From: Holothuria scabra | Taxonomy: Eukaryota; Echinodermata; Holothuroidea; Aspidochirotida; Holothuriidae | Length of the DNA: 64,000 bases | Assembly: GCA_037179385.1 (NCBI GenBank) | Contig: CM074190.1 | Coordinates: forward strand, 10,994,206-11,058,205 | Direction: 5' to 3' | Part shown: positions 46,524-58,700 of the stretch, piece after piece | How the letters are laid out: each line of letters opens with the position of its first letter | How positions within the stretch are numbered: position 1 is the stretch's first letter | The notes under the pieces: generated by a model | Database searches by the model: none | The model's input: the letters and a program-made list of their open reading frames with translations, nothing else | Told to the model about the DNA's origin: nothing | Program-made: the position numbers and the translations under genes

Positions 46524-49054
46524 TAGGTCTCAGTAAGTTCCTGGTTGGTGTATCAGTATTTTCTATCATTAGAAAATAATTCACCACATTTTTATCATGT
46601 ATCTGTAAAATTTACCCTGGTGTAAATGAAATAATATCCATTGACCAACATGGAGGCCTACCACAAAAAGGCCAAGCCTCCTTGGGAAACACTTTGCCCC
46701 TTGGCTGCTGTTATTGACTACTGAGAACTGAAATTTTGGTAATTTGCCCTTTTTGCAATGTCATTACAAAACCAAAAAGCTACAGCTTAATAAAAGAAGG
46801 GAGAGACTCTTGATTGCATGTATGTAACATGGTCCAGAGGTATGGCCATAGTCTTCATTTACTAGATTGCTGCTGTGATTTCATAGGTCCATTCCTTCAA
46901 AAAGTTTTTAGTTAATCTCCAGTTATTTTACAGTCTTCACCCACCCGTTGACAAAATAATTGTAGGAGTGCTTTGGACCAAGTTCTGATATTTCATTAAT
47001 TTTGTCTCTGAAACAAACAATAAAATCATATTGGCAGTAAAAATTAAACCAAAGTTAAAAAAAATAGATGCAAGTTAAGTGAGCTTACAAAGCAGACTTG
47101 TGGTGAGTCAGTCACTTTTGAAAATGATGAAGTGTGTTGAAAAACATAAAATTAGAAGTCTTCAACTTGCACAACCAACCAAGGTTGGTGTTATGGGTTT
47201 GGTTCTTTTTATTTTTTTATTCTTTTTATATTACCTTACTCAAATGTTATTATTTGCATCTCCTAGAAAGTTTCCCTGCATTTGATTGCTGGATTTTCAA
47301 AGTAATTTTTCTTATGTAACCAATAATATCATCGTTGAAGAAGTGTTACAATTTTAATTTCCTCTGCCACATGTAGATTAAACCAACCATCAAAGTTGGT
47401 TCAAGTTGGGAAAATTGAATGTTTGTTGTACAGATTAATATGGAAACCATCTGTGAACCTTTCTCATTTAAAGGATATATTTTGATATGACTAACTCAGA
47501 AGACCAAAGATCCACTTCCATGAAGTTTTGTTGGATAGAAGAATTCTTTATGAAAATGTACAGAAGGTTAGAGTTGTTTGTTTAAGATGAAAAGGAGGTT
47601 TGACAGAATACAGCTAGGATCTAGGGTTTACTGGGTGTAGGGTTAAGCCCAGTCAGGATGAGATTTATAGGCAGTAATTGGCAGTTGTCCCTAAATTGCT
47701 TAGACAGGAAAATCAGAAAATTCTCACAAATCTACTTCTATTTGTCTTGCAAGTACTTCTGAAAAAGTACAAATAGTTAGAAGTTAAAATAAGAATTCAT
47801 CCAGAATTTAAGAAATTAGTAACAAAAATGTTGTCATATGATTTAAAGGAACCATTCCTGAATAAGGGTGATGAGATATGTTACATCAAATTGGGTGAGT
47901 GATAGGGGAAATGCATTTTCCATTTATAAGCTGTAGAATTGAGTTTTAGATATTGATCTTCAATCTAGCAAACATTCAGTGCAGTGAACTGAGCTCATTA
48001 TTTCAAAGTTTTATAAAAGGCCTATCTCTCATATCTAAAGTAATTGGGTTTCCTGCAACATTTTTATAAAGGTTAATGACATGTGAATATGACGAAATGG
48101 CTGCATGTTATCTTATTGTTTGGGAGTTGAATTGTAAAAAAAACACAGGTGCTATCTTTACATTAAAAGTATGAAGCTGCAAAGCTGCCTGTCAGTATTT
48201 GACAGCTTTCCTTTATAACATTTGTTTAATTCCCTATAGAAGAACAATTTTACATTTTAAAGTGCTTTTGGTAAGAACTGTATTCATGCAATGCTGCTCT
48301 TTCACATACAAGTCTATAAGATAACTTATTTTGAATGAAGGTTAAAATATGAACCTCAGAATGTGTAATATTCATATGCAAATTTACCATTTCGTCCAAT
48401 TTTTACAAATGCCTTCAAACGAAGCTATGCAATTTTTTACTTTTTATATTAACTGGTTTTATACTCACTGGAAGTGAATTAATACATTTCAAAAATATAC
48501 TGGTTTTGTTTATTTTTTTTAACTACTTTGAAGTAGGGAAAAAGGAGCACATTGGTTCTTCCAAGATATTTAAATTTTCTCATGCAAACTGCTTTTTTCA
48601 CCCTCCTTCATATTTGCCTCCAAAAATCCTTGGTACCACACAGAAGTCTGTCTTGGTCAATCCTGGGTAGGACATTGTAAAACTTTTTCCTTCTACCAAG
48701 CAAGATCAAGGGGGCACCCTTACACCTGACATTTGCAGCAAGATTTGCTTCATAAATAACAGCTTAGGATTTGTGAGGAAGGTAGGGTCAAAATCATTTG
48801 AATAAGTATTAAGGTCTTCATAGCCTTTTGGATATTGTGTGCAGTATCTGTTCTTGCTATCCAGTCTATGAGGGAGACATGCATGATACACCTGTGATGC
48901 AGAGGTACGAGAGTCTAGGGGTTGGTCAGTTAAGTTTATTGTCCTTTAAGAGATGTCACTTCCTTGGTAATTGTACAGTTACTTGTGAGTAAACACTTGG
49001 GTTTGTCCCTTGACCCTTATTTGCAAGGGTCTTTCCCAAGATGATTCCAGAATG
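46524..49054. other. No gene recognised
   Basis: Intergenic AT-rich DNA between the convergent GPR161-like and RFX genes. Only short frames were seen. Confidence 0.4.
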
Positions 49055-49301
49055 TAAAGCCCAGGGCACACCACCACGACTACCAAAGACTCTCTGTCGT
49101 AGAAATTAAATCGTAGACACTTCTTTGGAAGTTGTGGCCATGTGACGTTGAATTAAAGATTGAACATGTTCAATCTGACCAACGGCTTATGACACTACCA
49201 AATTGTAGCCGTGGAAGTGTTCACACTGCCAAGACCCCAGCCGACATGTGGGTGGTCGCCATTGTCTCTTGGGTCTTCCTGGTTATGTGGCTCTGGCTTT
49301 A
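49055..49301. mobile_element. MITE family C, CpG-decayed copy
   Basis: Ends TAAAGCCCAGGGCACACCAC and inverse ...GTGGCTCTGGCTTTA. The interior matches 26470-26642 but with most CpG sites replaced by TpG or CpA (for example GTTCACACTGCC against GTTCGCACCGCC). Confidence 0.7.
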
Positions 49302-49502
49302 ATTGCATTGCAATGCTGAATCTTTGTTATATACATCATGTAAGCTATCTTCAGACTGAAGATAAACTCCTTAAAGGAATAATCCTCATACCACAAAATA
49401 CAATTTCTGTAGTAGTCCATAGTAAATCTCAATTGGCACATCACTTTGATTGGCAGCAAGTTCAGAAAATGCAGAGTACTGAAGCTCTATAGAGCACACC
49501 AT

Positions 49503-49656
49503 GTACTGCACTGAGAGGGTTTTGTGATGTATTTGGGTATTGTGTACTCACCCTCAAGCAAGAAACTGATTGTTTTTGGATGAGGATGAATTTTAGACAG
49601 TTGTGGGAGGGATATAAGTAAGTAGGTTTGGAAAACAAACTGTTTGGGTGAGAGGA
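49503..49656. repeat. Partial copy of the 39121-39399 element
   Basis: Shares ACTGCACTGAGAG, GTACTCACCCTCAAGCAA, GGATGAGGATGAATTT, GTTGTGGGAGGG and the terminal TGTTTGGGTGAGAGGA. The left half is missing. Confidence 0.6.
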
Positions 49657-50514
49657 TTTTGCCTTTTTCTTACTCATGTCAGGTTATTCATCTCCTTTCA
49701 GTTGTCTATTAACCTTGGTTTGAGGTATCCTTACTTGAAGTATCTCAGCAATTCCTGTTAAAGCCATTCCAATATCTCTTCACATCTCCTATAATTTCAA
49801 AACTTTTTACAGGTGTGTACATTAGCCACACTTGATGGAAAGTAAACAGCACTATTATTAAATTGCACAAGAATGCAAATTGAGTGGGCCATGACGTCAG
49901 CTGGGAAAATACCACAGACCTATGAAGTAGCCAGCCAGAACCCTACTCTGAAGGACAGCCATGAAAAATGACATTGTACAACAGGGAGCCATTCCAGCAC
50001 CCATGACAGTTTTGGATGTTTGGAGATGGTGCTGTACTTATAATTCAAAGCAATTATGTGTGAGAATTAGCCATGCCCCCACCCCCAAATTTGTTTGCCT
50101 TTGACCGCTCACCCTCAACTTTCTGTCCGCTCCAATCACATTTTTGCACTTTCAGATTTTTCCTCAGAAAAGAAAATTCCCTCATCTCATCCCAATGCAT
50201 TTGCATAGGAGCTGGGAGCTAAACTAATTTAGCAATGAAGTTACTTTACTACTGTAGCTGGAAGAAGCCATGAAAAGAGAATTTTTGTACAGTTAAAGAT
50301 AATGTGAACATGACTTATGAGTGTACATAGAAAAGTTTTCACAATAGTATCAACTGGCAAAGGCTGTACCTTCCTGTAAAGGTTTACAATGAACATTGAA
50401 AGAACCCATCTGTGCTGCACTGACATGCTTTCATAAATGATCAGGTGGTCAGACTTCAGGAATGTTGAACCTCCTAATGTCAGAAATTTCTTTGACCACT
50501 AAAGATGATCCAGA

Positions 50515-50745
50515 GTTAGATAGAGTAAGAGTTTTACGGCCCAGTTTCCAACCTATTGGTTCAAGTCGAGCCGGCCGTGGCCTTTTTTTCCAGTTGTGGC
50601 TCACTGGCTTGTTTTCCCTACTCCATTGCTTCTGCGGAGCATCATGCACAAAGGCAGTCGATTCCTTATTTAGAGTCTTTGGTATGACCCAACCAGGGAA
50701 GCGAACCCAGGCCTTCCACGTGAGAGGCAGATGCTCTTACACGGT
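50515..50745 (-). mobile_element. tRNA-derived SINE, well-preserved copy
   Basis: Minus strand reads a GTAAGAGCATCTGCC head segment, GGGTTCGCTTCCC as the box B region, AAAGACTCTAAATAAGG, CAGTGAGCCACAACTGG and an end at GGCCGTAAAACTCTTACTCT, colinear with 63633-63872. Confidence 0.85.
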
Positions 50746-51516
50746 CCCAAAGATGATCCAGTCTGAGTCATTGTACTTGAGGTGTCTTGGTGCAAAATAA
50801 TGAAATAAAATTATAGTTTAACACGATTTGCTATCAAACTGGAGGGAATGCGTGAGGGGACAATTTTTTTTTTTATGTAATGAGCATTTAGAGTAGCACG
50901 ACCAGTTTGTTTTGAGACTAACAAGTATACAATGAGCTTCCTAAAGTGAAAGATGACCTTCAAAAATTGTTTCATTCTCTGAATGTATTACCATAAAAAA
51001 GTATTCATACAAGTATCTAATACAAGTGATAATTTTCAAAACTGGAAAATTCAATGAAAGAATCAAACAAAACAGAACAATATGAGGCAAGGTTTTGGCA
51101 AATGTATGCAGAAATTGTAGACAACTAATACATCTATACTTAGGAAAATATTTACCAGAAATTGAATACTTTAAAATCTTAAATAAAATGATATCCTTGG
51201 AATTATTTCCACTAGAAGAAAGATCACAAAAGGGATCTGCAGCAGGGGGTAAAAAAAAAATTGTTTTTTGTTATTTCTAATGCAAACATGTGACATAGTT
51301 GGATGACAGACTGTCCAATAATTAGCACCCACCCCTGCCCCTCGCTCTCCCCACCATTTTGCCAGAGCAGTGGTCCTGATCACTTGTGGAGGCAATCACT
51401 GCTACTTATAATGATGGCCATGAAGAAATCACAATAAAAGGTCACACAAACTGAACCTTTTGTATATATTCATCCAACATTCTGTTTGTTTATTTGGTCC
51501 AAATCTCAGGTAACAT
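50746..51516. other. No gene recognised
   Basis: AT-rich intergenic DNA with short frames only. Confidence 0.4.
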
Positions 51517-51923
51517 TAAGGCTGCCATGATAATCATTTTTCAATGCTTGATAACGCCAGCATTTCCATGACGATATCAAGGTATCGTGCCCTTAGAACT
51601 GTAGTTTTGACATTTGCCATCAGCATGCCAATAATCATATACCTACAGTGCCTGTAACAAGGTTATATATACACAGTATACATAAACCAAGTCGATAAAA
51701 TTCAGTTTGAAGCTAGTTTCATCAGAAATACATTTATTTTAAGACCTTTGCTTTTATCATACTTGGGTCCTGACTAAAGACAATAAAATCAGAGATTTCA
51801 CAGTGGTTAAGTCATTTCTTTGATTCTGTTTCGATATCAGATCTTGACAAAACATGGGTCGGTATCGTTGGGACAAAATTATATTGATGATATCATGATA
51901 TTGCGATTATCGTGGCAGCCCTA
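51517..51923. mobile_element. hAT-like MITE, TAAGGCTGCC/TAGGGCTGCC termini
   Basis: Left TAAGGCTGCCATGATAATCA; right GATTATCGTGGCAGCCCTA. A perfect 8-bp duplication GGTAACAT lies at 51509-51516 and 51924-51931. The interior is rich in GATAT/ATATC and TATCG words near both ends. 407 bp, non-coding. Confidence 0.9.
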
Positions 51924-51931
51924 GGTAACAT

Positions 51932-52698
51932 GCTATTAATTACTTATAAATCCTGTCCTAACATTGTAATGAGTCAAAAGAAATGGGTAGCTTTACTGCT
52001 GTTATACAATTGTGAAGTAGTGGTTATACACCAAACAATTTCATATCGCTATGGGTGGGGATTGAAGGAACAAAGTAACCAGTATAGAATGCAGGATGGT
52101 ACATGCATGCTCAATGTTTGACTGGTAATCCCCCTCCTCTGCACCCTGCCCCCCTTCCCAACCCTTCCATATCTAACCATCCACTAAGCACACCTTCCAA
52201 ACTTTTTATGCAGAACAATAGCAGTAAAAGAATCAACAAATTAATCCCACACAATGTTCTTGTTAACTGAAAACCTTTCCTGCATGCTGCCCATTCCCAT
52301 CCTCCACAGACATATTACAACCACACACACAATATTTATGCTCAGAATAAAGGAAATATTCTGGCTCCTTCATCCCAACCTTGCTCTCTCCCTCCCTCCC
52401 TCCCTCTAATATACAACTCTTATCAGACTATATCAGTTAAAATTTTTTAAAAGATAAAGCAAGGTAATACAAAATCAACTGAAGAAAGTTTCCCACTAAC
52501 ATCTAAAACACAAACATAACTCCTGTAAGTTACTACCCCAATTAGAAAAATTAACTACAAATGATTTTCGAAATGTTCTCTCAACTTTGCAATTTTGAAA
52601 ATGAAAAAAAAAAAAAAAACAAAAGTTACAGCAAAGAACATGTAACGCAACTGGCAAACTCTTCACTGAATCAATGCAAGTAAACTGTCATCATTTCT
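51932..52698 (-). other. Probable 3' UTR of the RFX gene and flank
   Basis: Lies downstream of the RFX stop on the minus strand. It contains a CCCT-rich patch (52384-52408) and an A-run at 52602-52619. No gene was seen. Confidence 0.35.
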
Positions 52699-52782
52699 TT
52701 AATGTTTGAGATGTCCTTGCTCCATTTCCATATTATTTACATCATCTACAATGAAGGAATTTCCTTCTTCTGACACCAAAAC
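52699..52782 (-). CDS. RFX terminal coding exon (short)
   Basis: Acceptor TTTTTTTGGCAG. In phase 0 with the previous donor, it reads VLVSEEGNSFIVDDVNNMEM then EQGHLKH and TAA. It is too short to stand out as an open frame; phase and acceptor support it, but without transcript data it is a prediction. Confidence 0.6.
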   Translation of the reverse strand, partial: VLVSEEGNSFIVDDVNNMEMEQGHLKH

Positions 52783-55700
52783 CTGCCAAAAAAATAAAGA
52801 ACAGCAAATATAACTTTTTCTCTTCTCCATACTATTATGAATGGACTTTACTCTTACTTGAATTTAAATCTATTTTCATCTCCATTTTCTAAACCAATTA
52901 ACGAACTTAACCCAACCAATATGTTACCTTTTTACAAAGTTGACTGGAATGCTCTGGTGCTTTTCTTTGTCACTTTTTTTTTTTGAAAAGTCACAACACC
53001 ATATGACTGGCAAAAAGTTGACATTTAACTAAATCTACATCACAAGTACTTTTACAGTTAAACAGGAGGCTTCTGAAGGAGAAGACTTCACAAATTAACA
53101 CTTGGACTATTCCCACTTTGTAGAAAGTTTCATACCTCATGAGCACTTTATGTAGAGTATTTACAGTAAGATGTTTTCTCATGTAATGAATTGTTTTTAC
53201 ATGGAATTAAAAATTTCCACTTGAATGTAATTGAGATAGATGGAATTCTACACCCCACTTTCCAACCTTTTGGTTCAAGTCCAGTCGGCCTTTTCTCCAG
53301 CTCACTGGCTTGTTTTCCCTACTCAATTGCTTATGAAGAGCATAACGCACAACGGCAGTAGGTTACATTTTTAAGAGTCTTCTGGTATGACTCCACCTGG
53401 GGATTGAACCCAGGCCTTCTGCGTGAAAAGCCAATGCTCTACCACTACACAAAACACACAGTCATGTAATTTCTTCTAATCAGTAAAGCCTCTTCTATCT
53501 ATCATTGAATCTCTGTCATGGTTTTAACTGTGTGGTTACTGTCGGATGTCTCCCAAGGCTTTCTTTGAAGTCAGACAAATGCTAAAAATTTGCTCTTAAT
53601 TTTTTATCACTTGCTATGTTTCAAAATATGTATTGCAAAAGACATTGAAAAAATTACACAATTTAGATCTATAACTGCCTCCTGTGAAGAACAGGCCACA
53701 TAGTGGGAATAGGAATTCTCTATTATCTTAACCCCCCCCCCCCCCCTTGCCCAATCTCATGAGTTCACAAAATCAATGAAGATTGCTCAGGTTTTTTATA
53801 TTGTCCTTTCAAAATCAAAATATATCCCTGTCCAACTTTTGTCCCTCCAAATACTGGGGTTTGGCGTGGCTACTTGACTTAAAAGAATCATACATTAACC
53901 TGGCTCAAGTTTGATCTCAATTTATTTGCAGTGATTGCATTTGCTTCTTTAAGGGAAAATCAGAGCTTGACAGAGAATCCCCCTTATCCTCACCTTTAGT
54001 TGGATCAGACATCCATCTACAAACAAGCACATGGGTCCTCACCCAGCCAACTCTTTGCGGTCCATTTTTCTTTTATTTTTACTTGCTCCTGCTGCTTTGT
54101 GGTTTTGTCTCTGTATATCATTTTAAGATCTGGTTGAATTTTTTTTGTTTTGGTTGTGTCACCTTTGTTGTCTAATTCTAACTGTTAACTGTACACTATG
54201 ATGGCTCTATATTGGCCTTTTGGAATTTTGACTGAAGACTGAAGAATATTATCCTATTGTTCCATCACCTTGTTTTTCCCTTCTGAACTGTTTTGTTTAC
54301 CAAAATGCAGAAAAAAGGGGTCTTTCAGGTAAGAAGGAACATGAATTTTGTGTTTATATAATTTCTAAATATTTGTCAGGTACGTTCCACACAGACGCAT
54401 GATTAGACAGCATCCACTACACTTTAACCAATCACAGATGCATGATTAGTCAGCATCCACTACACCTTAACCAATCACAACATTACATAGCAATCACAAA
54501 TCATTTTCCCACCTGGTTTAAGGTCAATGTACAAGTGTACTTCTGAATGGAAGTTGTGAAAAAAAATGTGACGACAAACTCTGCTTGCCACTTAAAGAAT
54601 GTCATGTAATAAACAGAAGGTCTCTCACCTGTCCTTGCATGACAGATAAATCTTGTGACTCTGGAACAGACAACTCGATTACCACAGGCCCCCTCTTTTC
54701 CTTGGCATCACCACCCTTCCCTACACTCTCATTGTGAACAGGTATCACTTTAATCAACCTTGTAGACATCTTTTCCTCATGCACCAACTGAGCAACTTCT
54801 TGTTCAGGACGCTGTTTAGATTTGGTGGTTGGCTGTTGAGTCTGTTGCTTTCCTTGCTGAGCTTCAGCTGTAAAATGTGACTTATTTCTGGAGGTGGTTG
54901 AACTTGTTGGGATCTTAGACATCTTTTCTGGTTGGCTTTTCATCATCTCTTTTGGCTTGCCAGGCTCTTTCTCTTGTGTGGTAGAAAAGCCAGGTCTGGG
55001 AAAGTTTGTCACAGGTGTGGTCACATGATAGGGCATGGGTACAATTGGATAGAGTAAGCCTGTCGGTACTGGAGTGGGAGCATTGCATGCTGCAGCATTG
55101 GTTAATAACAGATTTGGCTGGTTGTTGAATTCTGGCACATTCTGACTGAAGATTGGGATCATGCCATGAGGATAACCATACATAACATCATCTTGGCAGT
55201 AACCATGGGGTTGGTTCTGTGGTAATGTGCCTCCTTGTGACTGTGGTCCATTCACAGCCTGGTGGTGAGGGTTATCACGGAGGATACACTCCTCCAGATC
55301 ACACACCACTTGGAATGTAAGAAACCCTGATGGCACTGGGAAAAGGAAACAAGGGAAGGAATAGAAAGCCATGAAGAATAACAAAACACTTTATATACAT
55401 TAGCAAAAGTAACAAGTTCAAACCAATAAAGTTTTCAGTTGAGAATACTGGTACTTCCATAACCTTGCATTACTTGCCTGAGGCCTGGGTCCCAAAATTT
55501 TCTTAACTGACTGATAAGTTAACTGATACTTTAGACAGGCTAGGCTTGAACAAATATATTCAAGCAACTACTTACAGAACCATACTAGCACATTTAACAA
55601 ATTAAATCACCAGGTTTGTAAAACGGAGGCCAGAGAAAGTAACCTGTAAACCTCTAAGACTACTATTAATTTCATCCCTTGTCTCTCCTCTTAAAGTGTT

Positions 55701-58700
55701 ACACTTGAACCAAAAGGTTGGAAACTGGGCTGTAAAACTCTATCTAACTAACTAACCAACTGCCATCTTTATAGCACATTCTTGAGCTGAAATATAAAAT
55801 GTTAAAATTTATTCACTCAAATTAAAATGGTACACTGCAGTCAACTTGTGATGTCATTGTTGTACTACTCAATTTACAATGTTTGTATTTCTTTGCTTTT
55901 CTGAAAATTACTTCACCTTGTACCAAGGTGTAATAGAACTTTTACTCTTATGGGGTATTACAATTAATGAAACCATCTTTGCGCAACATGCTATGCAAGC
56001 AAACAGGAAGTGTTCACCGTGATGAAGAGTTGCACAACAAGAAAGTCACAAATTATGGCCCAATGGACTAATTTGTTATAAGTGAATAAATTTCAAGATT
56101 TTGTATCTCTGCTCAAGAATGTCCTATGAAAATGGAAGTTGGACTGTTTCAATTCATTTTAAATGCTGTTTAATACTTACTTTTTATAATTTTGACTTGA
56201 GAGACACTTTAATTTCATAGGGTGCTTGATAAACCATGACCAAAGTAAAAACCTATTCCCTACAAATCTATACACTAAAAAAAATTTAGTCTTATGCAAA
56301 TCTTGTGGCCCGGGAATCATCTATCAACGCCATGAAACATTTGAGGGCCATCCAGCATAATGCTGTCATTACAGTACATCTGATCTACATCAACGTTAGT
56401 TTTGGCAAATTGTCTGGTGTGTATCACTCATCCAGAATGAAATTTCCACAGCAATTGGATTTAATGGAATAACATTAAATTTGATCAGAACATGAATTTG
56501 GGACCTTTCTGTGGAAAAGCTTTTGGGACCTTGAATGGAACTCAACATAGCCCCATGCATTCCTATTAGGTCCCATTCATTCCCACCAGAAACCCCCATG
56601 TTTGTTTTGTTTCTGTTTCTTCATCATAGTTTGAGTCTCCTCTGTATGAGTTAATATCAAGAAACATATAAAGAAGAAAATTAGTTATGACAAGTGACCT
56701 GGGGGGGGGGGGGGAGGGGGCTAATGGAAAGACCAGTGGAGCTTATGGCATGAGTTCTTCTTGTGAAGAAAATGTAGTACAATGTTTACAATTTAGGACA
56801 AGAAAAGAATGCAAAATTAATAGGGCAAGGGCAGTCACCCCAACTTGAAGTAGTGTAGTAGACTGTCCTGTTTCATGATTGGCTCTTGAAAATCATGTGA
56901 CAATATGTTTACTCCTCAAATGTGAAATTTACTAAGAGTTACTGCTTGGTCTACCTTGAGTATAAAATATTGAAGTCCTTAAATATAATGAAAGATACTT
57001 TGAAGAGAAATAAAAAAAAAAATTGAGAGATTTAGCTGTTGCTTCGAAAAAACTTTGGGGCGACTGCTCTTGCAAAGAAATTCTTATGACTACATACCAT
57101 TGCTTTCAGATCCAAAGACACTCTTCCATAGTGTTATCTCCTGTAATTGATGGTGGTGTATGTCAGTGACATACAACATATACTCTTGATAAAGCAGATT
57201 CATAAGGTGGAACGATCCTGATGAAAAAAAAAAGATAACAGAATGGTAAGACAGTAACTTCTTTTGCATTTGATTGAGAAAGGTTGGTAGAGGAGTTTTT
57301 ACCCCAAGGGTCAGCACGGACCAAGAAATTTTACACAATGTTTTTATTTTTTCATACAGTGCACACACTTAAGTGTGGTACCCTCTAGGGCTGTGAACGT
57401 GTCGTGATTAATCGCTAAACGATCACATGTGGAATAAATGTTAAGTACAAAGCTACAAGGGATTAATAGCAAAACCTGTTTTTCACAGTTTTTTATGATC
57501 CCTGGTTTTCATTAAATGGAACATTCTGGGCATATTTGAACCTTGAAGTCTTCAAAGTTTCAAAAAATCTGATTTTACCATGCAAGAGAACAACTATTAT
57601 TTCTGCATTACATTCAGTATCAATCACTACATACTGAAATTATCTTCTTGGTGATAAGGTAATCGCAATCAATTGCTAAACAATAACAAATTTTTGAGGT
57701 TAATCGTTTAGTTCTTTTGCTAAATGTTCACAGTCCTAGTACCCTCAGGTCAAAAACTTGAATAGTTTAAAAATTAACTTGATGCTATTTCAATTTCCGA
57801 ATAATAGGACTAAAATGCTGCATGATGATGTGGCTGCTATGTTTGTGGTTACAGTTTTGAATGTGTCAAATGTAGGGGAATTGTGATATTTACAGGAATG
57901 ATTCAAAATAGAGTCGGGCGATGTAGCATTACTGACGTCAATACCGGTACTAGAGGTACAGGAAATGAAAATACAGAAGATATTTGGTGTGATACTAATA
58001 CCAGTTCTTGAGAAAATACTTGTACTTAGAAAAAATTTACTGGTACTCATTATATTGGCTGACAAAAATAACTGTTAGGATGTGTGGATGATTAAAATAT
58101 TTACACAAACATAAGACACGAGGTTCCTGCATGGTTATTTACCCAATCAAACACCCATGGGGAGCCAAGCGTGGTTTAGGTTCCTTCCCACCCGAACTCA
58201 AGAGTTGAGAACCGGTACTGCCTCAATACCGGTTCTTTTTGTCTTACAATAACGGTACCAGTATTTTCACTGTACGGCCCAACCCTAATTCAAAAGTTCA
58301 AAAGCAAATAATAAGTGATTAAAAAATCATCAGTGTCAACTGTGTCACACGGAAGATAAAAGCTTGACTTATGTGATGGTAAACAATCTTTCACTGCAGC
58401 TGTATGTTATCATCATTTTATGGGATACTGTAACTCACTAAAGACCTTGAGAATACTGGTGACAGCCAACCTGATTCACATTAATTCTTATTAGAAGAAG
58501 ACAATGCTTGCCTTAACAAAATGGACATGAAATAATCCAAAAGGGCTTATCCACTGACATTACAAACCTTCCTTACTCCACATAGACAATAGACCTTTTT
58601 CCAAATAGCAAGTACAAAGAATTGTGGGATTTTGGCATGCATCATTTTTGGCCATGGCAAAATGACATTGACATCTGCAAAGCATACTGAAAATCTATCC

